Assembly (NCBI GenBank): GCA_012064415.1
Contig: SSNU01000323.1
Coordinates: 20,674 to 84,673 of the forward strand
Direction: 5' to 3'
DNA: 64,000 nucleotides
From: Gyrodactylus bullatarudis
Lineage: Eukaryota > Platyhelminthes > Monogenea > Gyrodactylidea > Gyrodactylidae
Shown here: piece after piece, positions 35,564 through 45,890 of the stretch
How positions within the stretch are numbered: the stretch's first letter is position 1
Layout: every line of letters begins with the position of its first letter
The notes under the pieces: generated by a model
Seen by the model: the letters and a program-made list of their open reading frames with translations, nothing else
Databases searched by the model: none
Told to the model about the DNA's origin: nothing
Translations under genes and position numbers: made by a program

Positions 35564-38500
35564 TTACAGAGGGAACGGATTGTTATCCCCTGCTTCGAAT
35601 GTTGAATTGTAAATATCGAAAAGATCATCTATATAATCTTTTGGTGATAGGAAATGTGTCCCGCCAACAATCACTTCCCAATTCCAGCCGATATTTCCAC
35701 CATCAGGGATCGAATGATAATCTTGTGTCTTGATATGTCTGTCCTCGGAGAAGAGACCAAATTTCTTCTTGTGCTGTTCAGGATTTCCAGCCTTTTCACT
35801 GGCATCATACCGAGCTTTCATACACTTGAAAAAATAAAATTAATTAACTTTTTTTTTCAGAAATCCTGATGATGAAGACCACTTTAACAAATTGCTTCTG
35901 ATAGAATTGAGATTTTTGTTACAATCATAGATTCTCAGTTTCATATCAATTAGCTTTATTTGTCAATCCTTTCAAAAGATAGCATGTGAATAACAATGAA
36001 TAAATTTTATAAATTGCATCGGATATTTGCTATAATCGGACGAAATTTTCAAAAATTACTCATCGGGTATTTTAACATAAAGCCACCAAATTTCACTCCA
36101 AAATATCTTTTTATGCTTTTGTAATAAGACAAAATAAGGATATAAAAAAAATTTTTTGATCGATCAGAAATTTTATGAAAAATAAGAAAATTTTATTCTT
36201 TGTGAATCTCAAAACAATTCTTTTAATAGAGGTATATTTGATGACCTGGACCTTCCCATGTGCAGATATGGTGACAATGGTAGGCCAAAATACAATTTTG
36301 GTTACTTTTTTACATTGGATTTGAGGCCCCTAAAATTTAATTCACTTTTGGTTCCTTTTTTTAATAAAAGATTTTTGAATATTGAATTTATGGTTACTTT
36401 TTCCTGTGTTGAAATTTAATAATTGCAGTCATGGTTAGTCCTCCCTATGCTGAATGATATTTATTTAGCAATTATGGTTACAATCTTGTAAAATCTGTCC
36501 TTTATAGCTGTTTAAGTTTATTCATATGTGTTTTTATTCAGGGCTATTCCTAACTACTGATTTATGTTTACTCGAATTTAAATTAAGTTAATTAATCAAG
36601 TAAAAATGTTTAACTTGATTGAATTCGACGTATTACAAATCAGTACTGATAGCCCTGAATAAAAACACATGTGAATAAACTTAAACAGCTATCAAGGACA
36701 GATTTTACAAGATTTTAACCATAACTGCTAAATAAATATCATTCAGCATTAAGGGTTAGTGTCTTAAAACGTCTTAAGAGGTATGTTTCTTTTTAAAGAC
36801 AGCTTCACTCAGGGATCAGGATTTTGCTTTTAAATTTATTTTCTCTTGATCCCGATCAAAGTTATGAAAATGATCTGAAAATTTAATAGGTCTAGAAATT
36901 TTTTTTTAGGTCCAATTTATTGTTTGTTTAATATACTCATTTCTTTTTTCCGATTTATACATTACATATAATTTCCAAAAGAGAAATACATTGTAAATAT
37001 TTTGACGCATCGCATTGTACAATATCGGAAAAAATTATTCTCAGATTTATCATATCTGTAAGATAGCATGTCCGACAGACTATAATTATAATTTCCGTTT
37101 GGTACTAAACTCATAAGGAAGGTTAGAGAAAACTAGGGTATATTTGAGCGATAAACGTTATATTTCGCCGGGTCTCTTCAGACTATACCCTGGTAACATT
37201 TAAATACTATTACAATGCAGAATATTCCCTGGCTTCCATTGATCCATTTCGTGATTGTATTGTGACCCGGCGAAATATAACGTTTATCACTCAAATATAC
37301 ACTAGTTTTCTCTAACCTTCCTTATGACTCATAACTTATGAGTTTAGAACCAAACCGAAAATATTCTTGATGAAGTTCGTCAATATGATCGTTCAAATGA
37401 ATTATAATTGTAAAATCTATAAATAACTTATTGAAAAAACACACCATTCTGTTTATGTGGTACGCTGAACGAATTTCACCCCATGATATACCTCCAAGCA
37501 TACAGACAATAATTCGCGGACCAATATGATCTCTTGTGACATCTGGCTTAATGTTTATTTGATTAGAGTTTTGTTGGTTAGGCATGTTCTTCTGGCCACC
37601 TCCTCTATTTCTAGCTGTCATTATTGGACCTGTTTCATTCGGAAGGCGATTAGCTGTCATGCTACTTCCCGACATGGTTCCAAGACCTTCATTGCTCTTC
37701 TTCAGGGCAGTGAATTGATTCAACTGGTCAAGCTTGCCACGAATGGCAAACTCTAGAACATCTTCCAAATAAGGAGGATATTTGGAAATTTCAAAGTCCT
37801 CGTAGTTTCTCACGACTCGTTTGTTGTTTTTCACCAGGTAATTTTGTATTTCTGGCTTTGAGGATAAGACACTACTGATTAAAGGCAATTTTAAGTAATC
37901 CTTGTGATTCAAGAGACTCTTGAGGACTGGATCAGTCTGTAAAAGGAAGGATGTTGATTATTGAAGTGAGAAGTATAACTTAATTCTAAGAGTCACTCGC
38001 AAAGATTCAAGAGCTAGAGCTTCACAACCTTGATTAATTCTTGAAAATTGAAATTTAAAACTTTAAATTTGAGGTTTTACAAATAATCTTCATCATTTCG
38101 ATTGAGCTTAGGGAAAGCCGTTGCAATTCACAAGTTTTTAAATCATATATGTACAAGATTTAGTAGTAACATTTGCTATTTTTTTGCTCTGCTAGAGTAA
38201 TAAACTTTTTAGGCTTGTTGAAAGCTAAGGATTCGAATATGATGAAGATTTTTTGGAAACCAGATTATGTTGCCTATTTTTTCCATTTGAAGTAAAAATA
38301 TTTTGTATTTAGAATTAAACCTCAAAAAAGCAAAAAGTTTAATTTGAAATTTGATTCAGGGTTTATAGTTTTAGTGAATCGTTGAAAACATACACAATCA
38401 TTGCCAGAGACCAGGCGGGCATTGATCAATTTTGAAATGCTTATTATCAATTTCTTGTACTCGTCATTGAATTTGGCAAACTCAATCAACTTTGATAAGA

Positions 38501-41500
38501 GACCATCGCCCAGGCATTCTTCTACAAATGAAAAGTTAGGGGTTAGATAAACGCTCTTCTTCAAAAAACTAGCGAAATTCAATAATTAACTTAAAATTTG
38601 GTAATTTACAAAATAAATTCATGCTGAAATCTTGATTTGAAATACTTTAATTTCAAAATTTAAACGGGAACAACGTTATAGTCAATCTATGCCGAACAGC
38701 TCCATGAAGAACTACTTGGTTCAAAATTATAATGACGATAACCTTGGCCCAGTGGATTTTCATCAACTTGAGCTCTTAAAGAAGCTTTTAAATTTCATTA
38801 ACAATTTATTCATTAAACATCAGGATTATATACTGACAAGACCTGGTAAGAATTATATTTCTCTTCAATAAAGTTCTTTTTCCAATTTTACAGTTATGGA
38901 TTTATCCATGAATTATTCGGACGTATATTGGTACTATTACTAAGAATTATTTTTTTAAGCTGTTATTCCACAGATTGAATTTAATAAAGCTCTTTGAGAT
39001 GGTGTATTCTACGCTATTTCAAGTTCAATATCTTGTTCAGACTTTGATCCTGAGTCCATTGCTTTGCAGGCTTCCAATAATACCTAAAATAACTAACTTT
39101 GTTATTCGAGAGAGAGTTGATTCTTTTAAAGTGCACCGCTAGAATCAGAAAAAAATACTGAATCTATTAAGGCTATGCTTTCATATAGAAAATTTTTGAA
39201 TTTTATTTAAATTAATTTGAATTTTTGCAACCCTCTGGGTCGTTTAAACCAATGACTATCTCTTTTCGCTTTGAACCTCTAATTAGCTGAATACAAATCA
39301 ATAGATAAAATAGTTAAGCAGTAAGCAAGCCATATAGGACAAAGGTTATTTCATATATATATATTTTATATTAGCAAAAGATATCATTGATTACAGTAAT
39401 TTGATCTCATTTCAGGATTATTAACTCAAATAATCAAACCAGAGAGGTATCAACTATAGAAAAAAAGTCTCAAACTTGGTAATTCTATCGAATCTTCGAA
39501 ATATGAATGAATTTATGTTGAATGTAGAAAAATATTTTTCAACTTACTCGAAGATAACAAGAAGTATAAAATTAATCTAGCCCTTTCTAGCGGGGTCGGA
39601 ACAAGATTTATAATTGGACCAATGTCTTGAGCATTCACACTGACGAGTGTTAATCTCTGAAAATAACAATAAAATATTCTGCATTCATCAATGTGTTATA
39701 AGTCATAACTTATAACATTTTAGCATAGAATTTTGAGAAAAAATGTTTTTTTATAACTGATATACCTCAAATTCTCATACTTGTAATATTTCTTATTCTT
39801 ACAGCCAAATAAACAGGCCCTAGGAATCGCAGTTCCACCAACTACTCCTCAAGATACAGATCTTATAGATAAAGCACTATTATTAATAAACTCTTTGGAT
39901 TACGAACCACATGTCTTCTCCTATTATATCAATAACACCTTGATCAACTCTTTAATAGCTGTTATTGGATTTTAAAGGGGCGCTTTTTTTAAAGAGATGA
40001 TCGAAATTGAACGATTCACGCGTTCTTTGATAATAAGAAGATGCTGAAGTTAAATGACGCTTAAAGCTTTGCTGTAAACTCTGAGATGTGTAGAAAATAA
40101 TTTAAAACTCTACCATGCAGAAGATTCGAACTCGGCAGGTGTAAATATTCCTCTGATGGATAGGATGCAAAATTAGATAATTCCTTGTTTGATTTGATAG
40201 CTATAGCCTATGCATTTATAAAATATTCATTATATATCTAAAAGAGGTCTGAATATTACAGTTAATCTTGTTACTCTGAATAGTCTTACCTGATAGTCTA
40301 AAGATTGAACCATTGATACTACCATGATATTCTAACAAGATTAATACTTTTCTGTACAACTTCTTTGATAGATCACAAAATTATTCCCTTCAGAAACACG
40401 TGTTGATGAAGCTACTTGGTTGGTTTTTAAACCAATGAGACATGATTTTAAAGTTTCAACCAATCAGAACCAAGCTTAGGAGAAAACTAAAACTAGGGGT
40501 ATAAAACGATGTACGATTTAATTTATTTCCCAAACGAGCAATGAATCGGAGCTTTTACCTGTAAGACTAACGGAAAGATAAAAATCCCAAATACAAATTA
40601 ATTTAAAAAGTTACCTGTTCCATTTGAGCTATTCTAACCATTGAGTCATTAAATCCAGTCAAAAGCTTATTCAACAGTGTTATAAATGATTCGTAGGCAT
40701 CACTTTCATCTTGAAATTTGCCAACTGCCTTTAGTTGTTCTTGGAGATCTGTCATTCGAATGGAATCTCCTTCACTTGAAAAGTCTGCCCCTTCATTAAC
40801 ACGTCCATTGGCGTCAATTTTCTTTCGATTCTTCTTCATTATCTGCACAGCAGTACTCTTTTCAAAGTTTTCTTTGCAGTATTTCACAATGCTAGAAAGT
40901 TTTACTGGTTAAAAGAGATGTACTTATATTTTGATTTTTTATAAATGAGAAGAAAAAGCTAAGAATATTTTATATCTGGTCCACAGTTAGTGAAAGAGAT
41001 ACCAACGTTTTAAAATCAAAAGCATATTTCTTTGGCTATTGAAAAAGGCAATTTTTTGATTTTTATCGCTACTCAATCACTTCTACTGATAGGCAGTAGG
41101 GAGAGAAAGAACCGAAAATTTTCCTTTTGGAAAGAGTGGAATTAAAGTTTGAGCTAAGAAAATGCTAATATTGAACATATGAATCAAATACATTCACCCC
41201 TGCTTGCTTTTTTACCATTTTCCAAATATCTTTTTTGCTTATTTTCAACGTTTTTGCATCGAAACTTACATAAAACATATTCTAACGTAAGACTTGAAAG
41301 GCCTCAACAAATATTTTTTCAAACAAATGTGTTTGACTAAAAAATTAATCTTTCTTTTACCCTATCGAGATGATAAATAAAATCAATCGAAAAAAAGATT
41401 CTAAATGGATATAAAACCATTCTAATGGAAACTCTATTCAATAAGGATTCCTTTGATCCCAACAGAGAAAGTCGATTTTCTATTGAATTTTCCATTTACT

Positions 41501-43258
41501 AATAAGTAGATGAAAACCAAATTTTACTAATCTTAGTTATTCTATCCAAATTTAGATACTTTTCTCTTTGAAACTTTTTTAGCGTGTATTGAAGACAGAA
41601 AAAACTACAGAAAACCTATTTTTTTATAAGGCTTAAACTATAGAATTTTATAAAATTTGTCTTACAACCAAATGCTTCAGATATTCTGAAACATCAAGAT
41701 TTACTTCGGAGGAAAAACCAACAATTTGAAATCTGAGTAACACTCAATATTAGAGAGAAACAAATACTTTACGCCGTTTTCCAAAGCTAAAATTCCTAAC
41801 ATTCATGAATCCCATTTTCTCTAAAATCGTTAATTTGTCTCAAATTGACCAGATTATTTCAGGGTAAATTCAGAATGTATTTAGTATTAATTTGAAGTGA
41901 AAATCTGATTTGAAAAGATCACAACGTGACTTATAATCAAAATACATAATTTTTCGTAATAAAATTCATTGAAAAGGTCCAATAGAAACTCGAAAAATTA
42001 AAATTTATGTCTTACCTTTTAATATGAAAAATCGAATTTTACACCCAAAGAAAGAGATAATATGATGAGTAATGTGAGTAGAATGATAATTTCAATCAAT
42101 ACCAAGATGTTAAAAAGGTGTACAACCAAAAGATGATAAATAAAAAGTATTTGTCACACAACCTTTCATGTTGAAAGAATTTTCTCTTCTACAACACTCA
42201 CTACTCAAAGTTGCCAATATGCTCGTGGCGGAAATCCTTCCAGTATTCGTGGTCCTTGGTCAAATCATAACTCTTGGTCTCATTGATCCTGAGGAAAATT
42301 GATATTTGTAATTTTCATTCTACAACTCGTATACTCTCACAAGGTTTATGTTGTAAAATATAAACTCACATAATTGTATTATCCTTTGGCTGAAATAAAT
42401 CATAGGCAAAAGCTTGTAGTGTAGCAAAGTGAGACAATGGAGCTACAGGATCTATTGATCGGTCCAAAACTAAAATAATACTTCGATCTTGATGAGGTAA
42501 TCTTCCCATTTGAGGGTTCTCTTTTTGTGCTTGATCAAGTTTTTGTTGAAGGATTTTTGCAAAGGCTTCGTTGTTTGGTTCATTGTTTTTGTAATAAATT
42601 TTCGGGTTTTCTCCAATCAGTGAGCATAAAGTTACCATTCTATCTGCTAAATTATTCATGTATTTCTCTTCAAGTTGTGAGGCATAAAATTTTTTAACAA
42701 TATCTCTTTCGTCTAGTGAATAAAGATGCGACTCAACAGCGATGAAAGATAAATCCAATTGCTGGCATGTTTTAACATAAGTCATGAACGGATATAACCG
42801 CATGGTTTCTATTATTTCTGGAGAGCAAGCTGTAAAGTATTGAATTGTTGAGAAGAAATAGAATTACGCTTCAGAAAGAATATATGCAACTGAGTGTACA
42901 TTTTGACTTGTTCATTAAAATCCTTAGCAATGTAATTTAGACTCTATTAGATAGACTGAGAAAATTAACTTTACTTCAACGCTAGTATCAATGATGTATA
43001 TGGCTTCAAATTTGAAGGGCTGTCTTTCCACATAAAGTGATTCAACATCTTAAACAATTACTTTAGTACTACCTACGAACAACACCATATTTGACAATAT
43101 CGTTCATCTTCAAAGCGGAAGATATCAACTTTGTGGTTTCTCTGTCTAAAATAAGTACTTTCCATTCTCCTGGGACGTGAATTTTTGCAAAAAGATTATT
43201 GATAAGGTCTGAATATATAATGTAATTTACAATTTGTAACTTGATTTTTCAGCGACAT
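35564..43258 (-). CDS. Munc18/Rop/UNC-18-like Sec1 family protein
   Basis: Exons, 5' to 3': 43258-43231, 43208-43077, 43048-42975, 42943-42868, 42829-42370, 42288-42202, 40891-40615, 39656-39548, 38521-38394, 37936-37445, 35824-35564. They join in phase to 708 codons including the stop. Sec1/Munc18 proteins clasp syntaxin and drive SNARE assembly in exocytosis. Visible landmarks: GEWKVLILDRETTKLISS and MNDIVKYG (domain 1, residues about 21-50), FEAIYII (about 70), VESHLYSLDERD, SIILVLDRSIDPVAPLSHF and FAYDLFQ (domain 2/3a, about 225-250), WKDFRHEHI, GPRIIVCMLGGISWGEIRSAY (about 600) and WEVIVGGTHFLSP near the C-terminus. The start gives an ungapped alignment with the Munc18 N-terminus. At 707 residues it is about 100 longer than usual, owing to low-complexity insertions. 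The first four introns are 22, 28, 31 and 38 nt. Confidence 0.88.
36448..36752. mobile_element. Fold-back MITE in Munc18-like gene intron
   Basis: Two arms of about 100 bp are nearly perfect inverted copies: TGCTGAATGATATTTATTTA … ATTCAGGGCT (36448-36545) and AGCCCTGAATAAAAACACAT … AATATCATTCAGCA (36650-36752). They are separated by about 100 bp without a gene. It lies in the last, 1.6-kb intron. Confidence 0.85.
37090..37355. mobile_element. MITE, GGAAGGTTAGAGAAAAC family, member 1
   Basis: Inverted termini: AAGGAAGGTTAGAGAAAACT … CGATAAACGTTATATTTCGC … CGGGTC (about 37110-37173), inverse at 37263-37324. The outer repeat reaches the 'GGTACTAAACTCATAAG' / 'CTTATGAGTTTAGAACC' words. A second member with the same termini lies at 56540-57035. 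It sits in the last intron of the Munc18-like gene, directly downstream of the exon ending at 37445. Confidence 0.85.
38689..39459 (+). CDS. Possible small two-exon gene, antisense in Munc18-like intron
   Basis: Exon 38689-38845 encodes MPNSSMKNYLVQNYNDDN … HQDYILTRP. A donor GTAAGA and an acceptor TTTCAG allow phase-1 joining to 39416-39459, which encodes LLTQIIKPERYQL and a stop (66 residues). It lies wholly within the Munc18-like intron between 38521 and 39548, on the opposite strand. I recognise no family. A further unexplained frame follows at 39804-39975 (QALGIAVPPTTPQDTDLIDK … stop) after a good acceptor, but its phase does not fit. Weak call. Confidence 0.3.
42830..42867 (-). other. 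38-nt intron 4 of the Munc18-like gene
   Basis: Begins gtaattctat and ends actttacag. It joins LHIFFLK to CSPEIIETMRLYPF through a shared Pro codon. Confidence 0.78.
42944..42974 (-). other. 31-nt intron 3 of the Munc18-like gene
   Basis: Begins gtaaagttaa and ends tctaatag. It joins IDTSVE to SLNYIAKDFNEQVK in phase 0. Confidence 0.75.
43049..43076 (-). other. 28-nt intron 2 of the Munc18-like gene
   Basis: Begins gtaggtagtac and ends tgtttaag on the minus strand, and contains stop codons in the entering frame (TAG, TAA). Its removal joins KYGVV to VESLYVERQPFKFEAIY with exact Munc18 spacing. Confidence 0.75.
43209..43230 (-). other. 22-nt intron 1 of the Munc18-like gene
   Basis: It reads gtaaattacattatat then attcag on the minus strand. 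Removing it joins MSLKNQVTN to LINNLFAKIHVPGEWKV with a shared codon (T+AC), giving the same spacing as in Munc18 proteins. Without removal the frame stops at 43196. Confidence 0.7.
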
Positions 43259-43361
43259 TTTTATATCGACGCCTGAATAAATATTTTTCAAACAAAAACA
43301 GTCGAACTTACATTTGTTATTAATCATTAATTTATAAACAATATTATTTGCCACCTTTTCA
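43259..43361. promoter_or_regulatory. Divergent promoter region, Munc18-like / claudin-like
   Basis: Only 103 bp separate the start codons of the Munc18-like gene (minus, 43258) and the claudin-like gene (plus, 43362). This interval must hold both 5' UTRs and core promoters unless 5' UTR introns exist. It is AT-rich and shows no unambiguous TATA box. Confidence 0.45.
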
Positions 43362-44470
43362 ATGTCAAAAAACGGGAAAATATATACTGAGCAAAATGAA
43401 GTACTTCTTTCTGCAAAAGTCTCAATGGTCTTAATTATAATTGGTTTATTATGCAATATAATCGGATTTGTATCTCCGAATTGGATAGTTTCCTTGAAAG
43501 AGGAAAACACTGGTTTTGTCAAATTAGGTCTTTGGGTGGCATGCTTTAAAGATTTCGTATTTCCTGAAGATTATATATCCAAAGCCTATGACGGATGTTG
43601 GTATATTTACTATCCTGAATTTAAATATATTGCAGAATGGCTCATTCCGCGTAAAATAACTATAATAATTTTTATTCAGCTTGGCTTTATGCTGTACAGA
43701 TACTTTCGATATTAGCATTAATTTTAAACTTTGGTTCGCTTGGATTATTTGCAACAAAATTAGTAAAGTCAATAAATCCAAAAGATTTAAAAATCATTAT
43801 TCTCGTAGCGATATCCCAAGGAATAGTCGCCTCTGCTCTCATCATTAATATAATTCTTATAGGTTGCTATTCAAAAGATCGGGCCTGGCAGCCAAGACCA
43901 GATCATAACCGAGTATCTTGGGGCTTTACATTTGCCGTCCTTTCCGCTCTTTTCGCTGTACTATCCATCATGACTGTTTTGACAAATTATCTCTCATGGC
44001 GAAGCAAGCAAAAGAGTTATAAACATATGGGAGACGATACTAAATCAATTTTACCTCCAAGTAAAGTTGGAGGCTACAATGCAACGGGTTCTCTAGCACC
44101 TACTGGAACTATTCCATCCTTATTCAAGTCTAATATTCCAAGTGGTAAGTTACGCAGTTACAATTTATGAACGAAACATGAATTTATTTTCTTATTCCCA
44201 TGAAATTATAATTTAAATTATTCCCAAGTTTACCCTGGCGGTTCTCATATAACACAACCTGTTCCTGGTTCAAGTGGATTTTATTCTCGTTACGATAATC
44301 AGGGAAGACCAATCATTCCAGGAACTTCGGGAGCTGCTGTCTCAGAAAAGCTGAGGGAAGCTTTAGCTCGTCAAAAGTATGATACAGCTGTGGAAAATGC
44401 AAAGAGTCCAAATAATGATCCACAATTTAATGATCCAAACACAAACATTATTATGGATACTACTGTGTAA
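43362..44470 (+). CDS. Claudin/PMP22-like four-pass membrane protein
   Basis: Exons 43362-43650, 43680-44144, 44229-44470 give 331 residues. Four hydrophobic segments are visible: VSMVLIIIGLLCNIIGFV; WLYAVQILSILALILNFG; IIILVAISQGIVASALII; FTFAVLSALFAVLSIMTVL. The first extracellular loop has the claudin-type pattern NW … GLWVACFKD … CW. A cytoplasmic Gly/Pro/Ser-rich tail of about 125 residues ends DTTV, a class I PDZ ligand typical of junctional claudins. Intron 1 is 29 nt (43651-43679) and its removal restores the second membrane segment. Intron 2 is 84 nt. AATAAA lies at 44504-44509. A role in cell junctions or paracellular barriers is inferred from the family; other PMP22/claudin-superfamily members (for example calcium-channel gamma type) are possible. 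Confidence 0.75.
43651..43679 (+). other. 29-nt intron 1 of the claudin-like gene
   Basis: Starts gtaaaataactata and ends tttattcag. Splicing joins the codon C+CT (Pro) and gives EWLIPPWLYAVQILSIL, continuing an open frame for 465 nt. Without splicing the frame stops after 36 nt. Confidence 0.8.
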
Positions 44471-45880
44471 ATTAAATTGAAAAATGTTCACTTTTAAATC
44501 AGAAATAAAAATATTTTATAATCACGTCTTGATGAATGGTTATAACAAATTTAAAATTATTCAAGAAATTACTTACAAGTAGATAAAAAAAATATGATTA
44601 AATATTAAAAATTATTATTTCGGTGAAACTTTCCGAGAATGTATAGTATACCTAAAGCTAGTCGATATGAAAATGAGAATTTAGCATTTTTACAAAAACT
44701 CAATATTTTTACCCGCATAGTTAGGAGCAAAATTTATATTTTGAATTCCTTGATAAAATGATCCCTTTAACTGTTGGGATAAAAAATTTTAATATGATCA
44801 AAATTAGTCTATTTATTGAAAAGACGCAAACTTTCCGCTTCAATGTTTGAGCTCAAAATTCAAAAACCAAGTTTGTTCCTGACTATATGGAGAAATTCAA
44901 TTTTTTGTGGAAACAGTAGGTCAACTCGCGAATTGCTATAACTTTAAAATTATCTTTCATACCGTGTGAAGTGGAAATATGACTATTGTTACAGCCATTT
45001 AGTGGACAATTTTTCGATATGAGAGAAGACGTTGACAAAATTAGTGAGCAAGTTCCCAAAATAAGAGTGATAAGAGGTGTAATTACCATATAAGTTTCTC
45101 AAAACTTAATTTTGAAAATTAGTCTTCATTTTCTCGAATTTAGTGGAATACAAAACCAAATTTAATAACAAGAAGACTGACAAATGTAAATATCTCCATT
45201 ATTATTATTGGAGAGTTTTGGTGTTTTTTTCAGCTTACATTATGTTCTGATATTCTCTGACTTTTACTGTATTTCTTTCATAATTTGTAAATTATCATCT
45301 TTAATGAATTCTTAACTTGTATCATTTTGAAGTATTGCCACTGATGATGCTTTATGAAATGTACATATGGCCCTAATATATATCTTATTTCTTAATCTCC
45401 TAAAATTAATATTAGTATAAAGAAAATAAATTTTGAAAAAATAAATGTTTAAGGAAATTATAGGACATTTCAAATCTCGGAGTAGCTCAAAATTAACATT
45501 TTTTTGAACTTTGAGTCGAAAAACTTTGCTGATTTCAAATTGAGAGAATTGCTTTTTAGAATCTCAATTAGACTAGGTGTAGAAGAACCACGCTCGATGC
45601 AGAAATCAACAAATATATAAATGTTTTCAACAATCTCATGGCAAGAACTTCTTGCATTTCAACTAAAGCACAAGATTCTTAGAAATTAGTTGACCCCTCT
45701 TATTACTTGTCAACGTGTTGGCCTTTTTTCAAATTTATGACTACGTGTTAGGCTGTAAGAAAGTTTTCCAAATTTTTCGTAGTCAGTGTTCTTATGAAAG
45801 CTCGTCTTTTCGAAGCGAATTCAGATGAATCATTTGATTTCTTTTGCATTTTTAAAATTTTATTAAATAAAAAAATAACT
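44471..45880. other. Intergenic repeats between claudin-like and DEF8-like genes
   Basis: Convergent 3' ends flank this interval. Parts near 44655-44900 and 45465-45580 belong to the fold-back family (GCTAGTCGATATGAAAATGA; TTTGAACTTTGAGTCG). No gene is seen. Confidence 0.5.
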
Positions 45881-45890
45881 TGATAAGTTT

